In this document: piece after piece, positions 17,180 through 24,757 of the stretch
Position numbering within the stretch: position 1 is the stretch's first letter
How the letters are laid out: the number at the start of each line of letters is the position of its first letter
Assembly (NCBI RefSeq): GCF_004745635.1
Contig: NZ_SRLB01000001.1
Span: 496,001 to 560,000, forward strand
Source of the DNA: Methylobacterium nonmethylotrophicum
Lineage (GTDB): Bacteria; Pseudomonadota; Alphaproteobacteria; Rhizobiales; Beijerinckiaceae
Direction: 5' to 3'
Length of the DNA: 64,000 nucleotides
Made by a program: the position numbers and the translations under genes
The notes under the pieces: generated by a model
Told to the model about the DNA's origin: nothing
Database searches by the model: none
What the model saw: the letters and a program-made list of their open reading frames with translations, nothing else

Positions 17180-18346
17180 TCAGATCACGTAGGACTGGAG
17201 CGGCGGGAAGCCGTTGAACGCCACCGCCGCGTAGGTGGTGGTGTAGGCGCCCGCCCCCTCGATCAGCACCTTGTCGCCGATCGCGAGCGAGATCGGCAGC
17301 GGGTACGGGGTCTTCTCGTAGAGCACGTCGGCCGAGTCGCAGGTCGGGCCGGCGAGCACGCAGGGGATCGTGCGGTCCGCGTCCCGGTCGGTGACGATGC
17401 GGTAGCGGATCGACTCGTCCATCGTCTCGGCGAGGCCGCCGAACTTGCCGATGTCGAGATAGACCCAGCGCACCTCGTCGGCGGCGTCGGACTTCTGCGA
17501 GACCAGGACGACCTCGGCCTCGATGATGCCCGCATTGCCGACCATGCCGCGGCCCGGCTCGATGATCGTCTCCGGCAGCCGGTTGCCGAAATGCTTGGTC
17601 AGCGCCCGGAAGATCGCGTCGCCGTAGGATTCCACGCCCGGCACCGCCTTGAGGTACTTGGTCGGGAAGCCGCCGCCGAGATTGACCATCGACAGGTGGA
17701 TGCCGCGCAGGGCGCATTCGCGGAAGATCATCGAGGCGGAGGCGAGCGCCCCGTCCCAGGCCTCGGTGTTGCCCTGCTGCGAGCCGACGTGGAACGAGAC
17801 CCCGTAGGCGTTGAGGCCCGCGCGGTAGCCGTGTTCGAGCACGTCCACCGCCATCTCGGGCACGCAGCCGAACTTGCGCGAGAGCGGCCACTCGGCGCCG
17901 GCGCCGTCGCACAGGATGCGGCAGAACACCTGCACGTCCTCGCGGGCGACCTTGACCGCGTCCGCGGCGCGGGCGATCTTGTCGACCTCCGCCTGGCAGT
18001 CGACGGCGAAGAGCCGCACGCCGAGCTGGAGGGCGCGGGCGATGCAGCGCTCCTTCTTGATGGTGTTGCCGAAGGAGATGCGGTCGGCGGTGGCGCCGGC
18101 GGACAGGGCCATCTGGATCTCGACCACCGAGGCGGTGTCGAAGCAGGAGCCCATCTCGGCGAGCGCGCGCAGCACCTCGGGGGCCGGGTTGGCCTTGACG
18201 GCGTAGAACACCCGGGTGTCGGGCAGGGCGCGGGCGAAGGCGGTGTAGTTGTCGCGCACGACGTCGAGGTCGAGGACCATCACGGGACCCTCGTCCCGGC
18301 CGAGCTCGCGGCGCACGCGCAGGAAATCGCGGATGCGATCGGTCAT
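17180..18346 (-). CDS. Type III PLP ornithine/lysine decarboxylase
   Basis: A 388-residue fold type III, PLP-dependent amino acid decarboxylase that makes putrescine (or cadaverine). The PLP lysine sits in VFYAVKANPAPEVL near residue 48. MVNLGGGFPTKY near 168 and EPGRGMVGNAGI near 200 bind the phosphate. VLAGPTCDSADVLYEK near 260-275 carries the catalytic Cys-Asp pair donated across the dimer. It is the short eukaryotic-like ODC found in alphaproteobacteria. Tandem ATGs exist at 18352 and 18346. The latter has better spacing from GGTGGGG. A long untranslated leader precedes it. Confidence 0.92.
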   Translation of the reverse strand: MTDRIRDFLRVRRELGRDEGPVMVLDLDVVRDNYTAFARALPDTRVFYAVKANPAPEVLRALAEMGSCFDTASVVEIQMALSAGATADRISFGNTIKKERCIARALQLGVRLFAVDCQAEVDKIARAADAVKVAREDVQVFCRILCDGAGAEWPLSRKFGCVPEMAVDVLEHGYRAGLNAYGVSFHVGSQQGNTEAWDGALASASMIFRECALRGIHLSMVNLGGGFPTKYLKAVPGVESYGDAIFRALTKHFGNRLPETIIEPGRGMVGNAGIIEAEVVLVSQKSDAADEVRWVYLDIGKFGGLAETMDESIRYRIVTDRDADRTIPCVLAGPTCDSADVLYEKTPYPLPISLAIGDKVLIEGAGAYTTTYAAVAFNGFPPLQSYVI

Positions 18347-19092
18347 GATCATCCCCACCAAAGGTTCGAGAGGGCTCCCGCGGGAACCCGAAGTCGAGAT
18401 CGAGACGGCGCGCGTCGGCCGTCCGGCGTCAGGGGGCGATGCGGCGCGGCGCGGACGTGCTGTGGAGACACGCCGTGCGACGCGGGCGCAGAGCACCCGG
18501 AAGCTGCCTTTGCTTGGAACGGGGAAACCCGATCCGCACTCGGGGCAAGGAGAAACAAGCCTCTTCGGTGTCGGCCTTTGGAGGGCCGACGAGACCAAAA
18601 AAGCCCGTTCGTCGTTGCTTTAAGCTGCGTCCCCCGTGGAGAGCGGGGTTCGCCGGTTTTGCCTCCGGCTGCCGGTTGTTGTCGGGGTCCGGTGTCGCCA
18701 CCTGGATGCCGGCCGGAGGGATCCACCCCTTCCCGACCATCGATCCTTTAAGACCCCTGGCGGCTGTCCGGCCTCTTGTCCGGATGCCCACCAACCGGCA
18801 CGCGGCCACAGGCACGTGCGAAATTGGGCAGGGCGATACATACGGGCCGGCCCCCTCCGCCGCAACCCCCGGAATGCGGATTTTCGCCTGATTTCCCCAC
18901 GGCCGCGCGAGGATGGCGAGAGGGTGGCGAAAGTGACACGGCGCCTCCGCCGCACCGGAACGCAAGCGGCCGGTAGGGCCTTCTCAAGCGGCGCCGGACG
19001 GGCCATTCAACCGGCCACCCGTCAACCGACCACGTGTCAACAGACCACTTGCCGGCACGCGTTCAGCGCGCGCGCCTCATCCTCGGGACATC
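18347..19092. other. Long intergenic region; possible decarboxylase leader RNA
   Basis: About 745 bp separates the divergent ornithine decarboxylase and glucan biosynthesis genes. No open frame here is convincing. On the minus strand a stem built on GTCGGCC-CTCCAAA-GGCCGAC lies at about 18568-18590 after a run of T. Alphaproteobacterial ornithine decarboxylase genes are known to carry a roughly 400-nt speF leader RNA, so the 300 nt before the gene may be such an element. This rests on position, not on a matched consensus. Confidence 0.3.
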
Positions 19093-20709
19093 ATGACGAC
19101 CGCACCCTCCCGCCGCGCGCTGCTTGCCGGCCTGCTCTCCTCCGCCGCCCTGACGCGGGCGGCCCCGGCGCAGGTCGGGCCGACCCAGCCCGGCCCGGCC
19201 GCCCTGCCGCCGCCGCCGGACCCGGCCCCCTCCGGTCCGCCGCGCTTCCGCTTCGACGAGGTGGTGCGGCGCGCGCGCGCCCTCGCCGGCGCGGCCTTCG
19301 AGGCGAACGCCGCGCCGTTGCCGGCACCGCTCGCCGCCCTCGACTACGACGCCTGGCGCGACATCCGCTTCCGGCCCGATCGGGCGCTGCTGGGGGACCA
19401 GGACGGCCCGTTCCGGCTCCAGCTGTTCCATCTCGGCTTCCTCTACACCCGGCCCGTGACCGTGAACGTGGTGCGCGACGGCGTGCCGACGCCGGTGCCC
19501 TACCAGCCCGGCCTGTTCGATTACGGCCGCACCACCATCGACAAGCCGCTGCCGGTCAATCTCGGCTTCGCGGGCTTCCGGCTGCATTATCCGCTCAACA
19601 AGCCGGGCGTGCTCGACGAGCTGATCGCGTTCCTGGGTGCCAGCTACTACCGCTTCCTCGGCCGCGACCAGCTCTACGGGCTCTCGGCGCGGGGCCTCGC
19701 CGTCAACGTCGAGGGCGTCGGCGGCCCGGAGGAATTCCCGGTCTTCCGCGAGTTCTGGATCGAGATGCCGCCGAAGGGGGCCGACCGGGCGGTGATCTAC
19801 GCCCTCCTCGACGGCCCGTCCTGCACGGGTGCGTTCCAGTTCCTGGTCTATCCGGGCGACGAGACGGTGGTCGACGTGCGCTGCTCGCTGCATCCGCGCC
19901 GCGAGCTGGCGACGATCGGCATCGCGCCGCTGACCTCGATGTTCTTCATCGGCGAGAACGACCGTCACCACTCGGACGATTACCGGCCCGAACTGCACGA
20001 TTCGGACGGCCTCCTGATGCAGTCCGGCGGCGGCGAGTGGATCTGGCGGCCCCTGCGCAACCCGAAGGAGCGCTGGATCTCCGCCTTCGAGGACCGCAAC
20101 CCGAAGGGCTTCGGGCTGATGCAGCGCGACCGGGTGTTCGAGGACTACCAGGACCTCGAGGCGTTCTACCACCGCCGCCCGGGCTACTGGGTCGAGCCGC
20201 AGGGCGAGTGGGGCGAGGGCACGGTGCGCCTCGTCGAGCTGCCGACGCAGAACGAGACCCACGACAACATCGTGGCGTCCTGGCAGCCCAAGCAGCCCTA
20301 CCGGCCCGGCGAGGCGGTGGAGCTCTCCTACAAGGTCCGGGCGCTCGCCGAGACCGACGACCTGCATCCCGGCGGGCGGGTGGTGAACACCTACGTGGCC
20401 CGCGCCACGGCGAGCGGCGGCTCGGCCGAGGGCGACGATCCCCGCACCCGGCGCTTCCTCGTCGATTTCTCCGGCGGCGACCTCGCCTACTGGCTCGGCG
20501 ACCCGAAGGCGGTCGAGATCGTGCCCTCGACGACGAACGGCAGGATCCTGTCGGTCTCGCTGGTGCCGAACCTGCACGTGAAGGGCTTTCGCGCGGCCAT
20601 CGACGTGCGGCTCGACCAGGCCGGGCAGGCGACGGACCTGCGCGCCTTCCTGCGCGCCCGCGGCCGGACCCTGACCGAGACCTGGACCTATCCGTGGAAG
20701 GCCGCGTGA
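19093..20709 (+). CDS. Periplasmic glucan biosynthesis protein, OpgG/OpgD family
   Basis: A 538-residue exported protein of the MdoG/OpgD family, which builds osmoregulated periplasmic (1,2/1,6-beta) glucans. A twin-arginine-like signal, TAPSRRALLAGLLSSAALTRA, at the N-terminus favours the OpgD branch, which uses Tat export. Family blocks are RFRFDEVVRRARALA near residue 50, DYDAWRDIRFRP near 87, PLTSMFFIGENDRH near 285, SGGGEWIWRPLRNP near 316, and DRNPKGFGLMQRDR near 340. The C-terminal Ig-like domain ends TETWTYPW. The GTG start of the next gene overlaps its stop. Confidence 0.93.
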   Translation: MTTAPSRRALLAGLLSSAALTRAAPAQVGPTQPGPAALPPPPDPAPSGPPRFRFDEVVRRARALAGAAFEANAAPLPAPLAALDYDAWRDIRFRPDRALLGDQDGPFRLQLFHLGFLYTRPVTVNVVRDGVPTPVPYQPGLFDYGRTTIDKPLPVNLGFAGFRLHYPLNKPGVLDELIAFLGASYYRFLGRDQLYGLSARGLAVNVEGVGGPEEFPVFREFWIEMPPKGADRAVIYALLDGPSCTGAFQFLVYPGDETVVDVRCSLHPRRELATIGIAPLTSMFFIGENDRHHSDDYRPELHDSDGLLMQSGGGEWIWRPLRNPKERWISAFEDRNPKGFGLMQRDRVFEDYQDLEAFYHRRPGYWVEPQGEWGEGTVRLVELPTQNETHDNIVASWQPKQPYRPGEAVELSYKVRALAETDDLHPGGRVVNTYVARATASGGSAEGDDPRTRRFLVDFSGGDLAYWLGDPKAVEIVPSTTNGRILSVSLVPNLHVKGFRAAIDVRLDQAGQATDLRAFLRARGRTLTETWTYPWKAA

Positions 20710-21197
20710 GCGGTCCTTCCCACCCGCCGGCCGTGACGATCCGGCCGGCGATCGCTGAGGACCTCGATGCCCTGATGGCGCTCGAGGCCGCGGCCTTCGC
20801 CACCGACCGGGCGGAGCGCCGGTCGATCCGCCACGCGATCGGGTCGCCGTCGATCTCGCTGCTGGTGGCTCTCGACGGCGCGGTGCTCATCGGCGCCGCC
20901 ACGATCGAGCGCCGTCGCGGCAGCCGCCGCGCCCGCCTGTCCTCGATCGCGGTGGCGCCGAGCCGGGCCGGCACGGGCTTGGGCCGGGTGCTGCTCGAGG
21001 CCGCCGAGGCGGAGGCCCTGGCCCGCGGGTGCGACCGCCTGCGCCTGGAGGTCCGCGAGGATAACGGCGCCGGCATCCGCCTCTACGAGCGCACCGGCTA
21101 CCGGCGCTTCGAGACCGTGCCGGACTATTACGAGGACGGCACCACCGCCTGGCGCTACGAGAAGCGGCTCGGGAGCGGGGAGGGGGAGGCCGGCTGA
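20706..21197 (+). CDS. GNAT family N-acetyltransferase (RimI-like)
   Basis: A 163-residue acetyltransferase with a GTG start that overlaps the stop of the glucan biosynthesis gene by 4 bp. Motif A is LSSIAVAPSRAGTGLGRVLLEAAEAEA (about residues 78-105), with the acetyl-CoA signature RAGTGLG. LRLEVREDNGAGIRLYERTGYRR follows, the RimI-type motif B. The closing DYYEDGTTAWRYEK also resembles RimI. It may acetylate a protein N-terminus or a small amine. The sequence does not say which. Confidence 0.85.
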   Translation: MSGPSHPPAVTIRPAIAEDLDALMALEAAAFATDRAERRSIRHAIGSPSISLLVALDGAVLIGAATIERRRGSRRARLSSIAVAPSRAGTGLGRVLLEAAEAEALARGCDRLRLEVREDNGAGIRLYERTGYRRFETVPDYYEDGTTAWRYEKRLGSGEGEAG

Positions 21198-21391
21198 GGC
21201 GCCTCGGCGCTGCCCCGTCCTGAAACAGTCCGAAAAGCCGCGAGACACGCCACCCCGCCGCCGGTTCTCGCTTTCCCTAGCGACATGTGCCGATCCGGCA
21301 TCGTTGCCGGCATTTTGCCGTTGGCACGCGAAAAGCACAGGTCCCGGTGACCGAGGCACATCGTGCCTCACGACGGGATAAGGTGACAGCA

Positions 21392-21817
21392 ATGGCTCTG
21401 ACAAGCGCCGATTTTCGCAGGATGATCGCCGAGAGCCGTGGGGGCGTTGCACAGCCGGCGTCGTTTCTGGTCGTTCCCGACCGCGTGCCGGAGCGTTTCG
21501 CGCCGGGAACGCGGCTCCCGGCCCACCCCGAGCCGCGCGAGGTGCGGACCATCGAGATCGTCTGGGCGCCCGCGACCGCGCCGTCGCGCCGGCCCGGCCC
21601 CTGGCTCGCCGGCCTCGCGACCGTCGCCAAGGTGCTGGTCCTGCCGGTGCTGCTCGCCGGCAGCCTCTACTCCAAGCCGCTCTACGACTGCCACAAGCAG
21701 AAGAAGTACGGGATGCTGTACTACGGCACCACGGTGCAGATGTGCGTGAGCGAGCGCCTGTCGGAGCGCTTGGAGACCGTGCAGGCCTTCGTCGACCGGC
21801 AGCTGCGGCAGCTGTGA
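21392..21817 (+). CDS. Hypothetical single-pass membrane protein
   Basis: A 141-residue protein whose start was set by GGATAAGG upstream of the ATG at 21392. Residues 1-65 are Pro-rich and probably cytoplasmic. One membrane segment spans about residues 72-93 (WLAGLATVAKVLVLPVLLAG). The tail carries two cysteines (YDCHKQKKYG and QMCVSERL) and a short amphipathic C-terminus. I recognise no family. It is the last gene with normal host composition before the accessory region. Confidence 0.65.
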   Translation: MALTSADFRRMIAESRGGVAQPASFLVVPDRVPERFAPGTRLPAHPEPREVRTIEIVWAPATAPSRRPGPWLAGLATVAKVLVLPVLLAGSLYSKPLYDCHKQKKYGMLYYGTTVQMCVSERLSERLETVQAFVDRQLRQL

Positions 21818-22180
21818 CGCCAATGCCTCTCATGGTATTTTTGCTATGATTTATCTGGAGTTGATCTGACTTCGATGTGCCATTTTCTCTCGATCGACAT
21901 TCCGATATCCGGGGCGTTTCCGGCCTAGGGGCGCACCATCAAGCTTAGCTGCAAGTTGGTCGATTTTTGCAGTGCATCCAAGCATTTAACGCCTTGAAAG
22001 GTATGGCTCTCAGCCGGTGCTGGCACCAGATCTTGACGCTCTGTCCGAAAGGCCGACGGCCAGCGCTCACAGTAGCCATATCATACCTTAGACGGGAGTC
22101 AGTCATGGCTCCCGGCCACGCTCTACCTCCATAGAAAAAAATGTGTAGGATTGTGCGTGAACCGAGTGGGGTGCCTTGCT
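21818..22180. other. AT-richer intergenic region at the edge of the accessory DNA
   Basis: Base composition drops clearly after 21830 (for example TATTTTTGCTATGATTTATC), and the next gene is also lower in GC than its neighbours. I see no gene, tRNA remnant or clear repeat here. The change suggests the left limit of acquired DNA, separate from the transposon that begins at 23865. Confidence 0.4.
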
Positions 22181-23191
22181 ATGAGCCTCGAAGAAAAGCT
22201 GCGTACGATCGCTGAACGGGTCCGATCCCACTCAAGCGCGATGCTGACTGAAGAGTCTGTCAAAACGGCTGTTGTTTTGCCTTTCTTTGCAGCATTGGAT
22301 TACGATGTTTTTAACCCAAACGAAGTAATACCCGAATTCAATGCTGACGCAGTTGGGAAAAAAGGTGAAAAAGTCGACTATGCGTTAAAAATAGACAATC
22401 AAGTTCGCATCCTGATTGAATGCAAGCCGATAACGACAACTTTAGATAAAGTGCATCTTGCTCAACTGTACCGTTATTTCTCTGTTACAGATGCGAAATT
22501 TGCGATACTGACGAATGGTCGAACCTTCCATTTCCATACTGACTTGGAGTCCCCGAACAAGCTGGACGACCGTCCTTTCTTGATATTTGATCTTTCTGAT
22601 TTGCACGTCTCTGTTATTTCTGAATTGCGGAAATTTAGCCGCAACGAATTCAATGTGGAAAGTATTTTACAGTCGGCACACCGCCTCAAATACACCTCCG
22701 CAATTAAAAAGGAGCTGCACGCTCTTATAGAGGCACCCAATGAGGATTTTGTGCGAATGGTCGCAGCTCCTCTGCAAACTGGCAGGTTCACGGCCCAAGT
22801 CCGTGACCAGTTTACCCCCTTGGTCAAAGCCGCATTCCGTGAGATCATCCGCGATGCGGTACAGGCCCGCCTATCTTCGGCGCTAGCAGATAGCGAGGAT
22901 TTGACACTGTCGCCGCTTGACGCGGTGGCTCCCGACGACGAGGAAATCGTCACGACTGAGGAAGAACGTGAAGGTTACATGATCGTCCGCGCGATCGTCC
23001 GAGAGGTCATCAAGGCGGATCGTGTGATTATGCGAGATCAGAAGAGCTACTGCGGCATCATCATCGATAACAATAATCGAAAGCCGCTGGCGCGACTGCA
23101 TTTCAATCGCAATATCAAATATGTCGGTCTGTTTGATAAAGAAAAAGAAGAAAAATCCGCATTGATACGCTCGATCAGATCTACGATCTGA
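22181..23191 (+). CDS. Type I restriction endonuclease-like (HSDR_N) protein, 3' frameshifted
   Basis: A 336-residue protein of the stand-alone HsdR-N-like family. The nuclease core is VKTAVVLPFFAALDYDVFNPNEV, then EKVDYALKIDNQVRILIECKPI, a D-x(n)-ExK PD-(D/E)XK pattern near residues 65-81. The C-terminal block RVIMRDQKSYCGIIIDNNNRKPLARLHFN matches the family's second domain. The frame stops at 23191. One frame over, at 23155, it continues KIRIDTLDQIYDLTDRLRAT to a stop at 23289, the expected family C-terminus. One A seems lost from the AAAAA run at 23151-23155. GC is lower than in neighbours, which suggests transfer. No methylase or specificity gene is present. Confidence 0.8.
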   Translation: MSLEEKLRTIAERVRSHSSAMLTEESVKTAVVLPFFAALDYDVFNPNEVIPEFNADAVGKKGEKVDYALKIDNQVRILIECKPITTTLDKVHLAQLYRYFSVTDAKFAILTNGRTFHFHTDLESPNKLDDRPFLIFDLSDLHVSVISELRKFSRNEFNVESILQSAHRLKYTSAIKKELHALIEAPNEDFVRMVAAPLQTGRFTAQVRDQFTPLVKAAFREIIRDAVQARLSSALADSEDLTLSPLDAVAPDDEEIVTTEEEREGYMIVRAIVREVIKADRVIMRDQKSYCGIIIDNNNRKPLARLHFNRNIKYVGLFDKEKEEKSALIRSIRSTI

Positions 23192-23289
23192 CCGACCGCC
23201 TTCGCGCGACTGCCCGCTTTTATGCCGAAGGTGGGACGCGGAAGGCCGAGTCTGTAGCTGTTCCAGTCTCCGTTGACGCTACAGCCTGA

Positions 23290-23859
23290 TAGGGCCGGTG
23301 TGCCAGACGTTTGCCTGTAGATCCCATCAGTACACGTCACACAGATGAGCCAGCGGCTGGTTGTTGGGTCGACCGCTGGCTCCATTAAAGCCATGGCCTG
23401 CCGCCCTAAACAAAGATATGGCTACAGATGAAATGGTTGGTATTCACCGACCGTTGCTACATGCATCTACCTATGCGGCATTAGCAAAAGACCTCTTAAG
23501 TCATATTTCCGTATATCCTATCAATTCGATAAAATTTGCCGCCCAAGTTCCGTAGCTGAGGTTTGTGCGCGCCAAGGTCGCACAAGAAGCAGAGATCCTC
23601 GGCCGCCTCGAAACGCTTCCGCAGCGCATCGTGGATGAGGCTCAGGATGCTGCTCGCCGGTGGGATCACATCCGACGTCTTCCGCTCGGTCCCAAGGTTG
23701 AAGGAGAGGCGGGGCGAAACAAGGGAAGCCGAAAGCAAGGAAGACGGAACGGCTCGCCTTCCGGTGCGACATGGCCGCCGCCGAGCGGTGGCGGCCATGT
23801 CTGCTCTCTGTTCGCCGACGCGGGCCTTCGGTGTGTCGCACCGAGATACCGCGTCGGCG
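23290..23859. other. Gene-poor stretch left of the transposon
   Basis: About 570 bp without a supported gene. It holds a terminator-like hairpin after the restriction gene (GCCAGCGG/CCGCTGGC, about 23350-23380) and another perfect stem at 23769-23800 (ACATGGCCGCC/GGCGGCCATGT). A minus-strand frame ending at 23496 looks protein-like for about 45 residues (HDALRKRFEAAEDLCFLCDL) but matches nothing I know and may be a gene remnant. Confidence 0.4.
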
Positions 23860-23864
23860 ATTGA
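23860..23864. repeat. Target-site duplication, left copy (ATTGA)
   Basis: ATTGA immediately precedes the TGATAGCCGA terminus of the transposon. An identical ATTGA at 53161-53165 follows the right terminus. A 5-bp duplication is the size made by Tn7 and other TnsB/TniA-type transposases. Confidence 0.85.
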
Positions 23865-23957
23865 TGATAGCCGACCCTTTGATCCGCTTTGAGCGCCTAG
23901 ATGTGGCGGCAGCCTCCACACCATAGTCACCTGCCTAGTGCACCAATGTTCCGCACT
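23865..23957 (+). repeat. Transposon left end with three TnsB-type sites
   Basis: The terminus TGATAGCCGA is followed by three related sites: ACCCTTTGATCCGCTTTG (23874-23891), CACCATAGTCACCTGCCT (23919-23936, weakest) and CACCAATGTTCCGCACT (23941-23957). The last matches the inner right-end site in 16 of 17 positions. Confidence 0.75.
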
Positions 23958-24079
23958 TCGTTTTTCAGGTCATGCAACCTGACGTGCGATGCCCCTTGGC
24001 GGTTTGTGGGTTGCGACCCGGGACCGGAAAATTCCTCGACCGGCCGGCGCTTTCGCGGGCGGCAGGACGAGGCGTCGCC

Positions 24080-24745
24080 ATGGGCTACAAGCATTACATT
24101 CCGCAGAACCGGGCGAAGGCGGCGGCCCTGCTAAGGCAGTTGAAGGGCCAGCTCGTGGACGTGACGGGGGTGCAGGTCGAGGCCCGCAGCAACGTCTTCG
24201 CCGCCGCCGAGGCGTACTGGCAGCTCTCCAAGGCGTCCGGCGTCCACCTCTACCAGGTGGGTGCCGGCTGGCATGCCGACCTTGAATTCAAGGGACTGCC
24301 GCCCGGGGTCCCCACCATCGTCGGCACTCCGGAGCCCGTCGCCACGCGGGCGGAGGCCATCGAGAGCGTCGTCGGCATGATGTCGATCTGCGCGCAGCGC
24401 GACAATGTCCCGCCGCCGGACCCGGCGACGGGGCTGCGCTGGTTCCGCTTCGACGACCACGAGGTCCCGGTCGATCCGCGCATGCTCGAACACTTCGCCT
24501 CCCGCGTACCGGTGGTCAAGTTCGACGCGAGTCACGTCCGGCGTGAGCTCGACCTCCTCCGGGCAGACATCTCGGGCGACGCCCCGGTCACGGCCGATGC
24601 GTGGGCGGCGGCCGATTTCCAGCTTCGGTACGACGCCTGCCGGATGTGCTGCGCCGCCATGGCATTCGGCATCATGCAGGTGTCGTACGATCCGTCGGCG
24701 AGCCTCGAACTGGCCGATGGGCCGGCAGCTCCCGGGATGCACTGA
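24080..24745 (+). CDS. Hypothetical protein next to transposon left end
   Basis: A 221-residue soluble protein with no family I can name. It opens with MGYKHYIPQNRAKAAALLRQ and has a mixed alpha/beta first half (VTGVQVEARSNVFAAAEAYWQL, then VHLYQVGAGWHADLEFKG) and an alpha-helical C-terminus with two cysteines (DACRMCCAAMAFGIM). It is the only gene between tniQ and the left end. It converges with tniQ, with 12 bp between the stops. Its place suggests a passenger or an accessory transposition factor, with no direct support for either. Confidence 0.6.
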   Translation: MGYKHYIPQNRAKAAALLRQLKGQLVDVTGVQVEARSNVFAAAEAYWQLSKASGVHLYQVGAGWHADLEFKGLPPGVPTIVGTPEPVATRAEAIESVVGMMSICAQRDNVPPPDPATGLRWFRFDDHEVPVDPRMLEHFASRVPVVKFDASHVRRELDLLRADISGDAPVTADAWAAADFQLRYDACRMCCAAMAFGIMQVSYDPSASLELADGPAAPGMH

Positions 24746-24757
24746 CCCGGCGACGGG

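Noticed and set aside
17180..18598. An upstream extension of the ornithine decarboxylase containing a CPECG motif
   Set aside because: The family begins at MTDRIRD, and the extension has no matching domain. The Cys pair is probably chance in a high-GC leader.
23539..23557. A TnsB-site-like sequence (CCCAAGTTCCGTAGCT) outside the left end
   Set aside because: It matches the site consensus at only about 11 of 16 positions, and no second terminus or duplication was found. It could be a relic but is not supportable.
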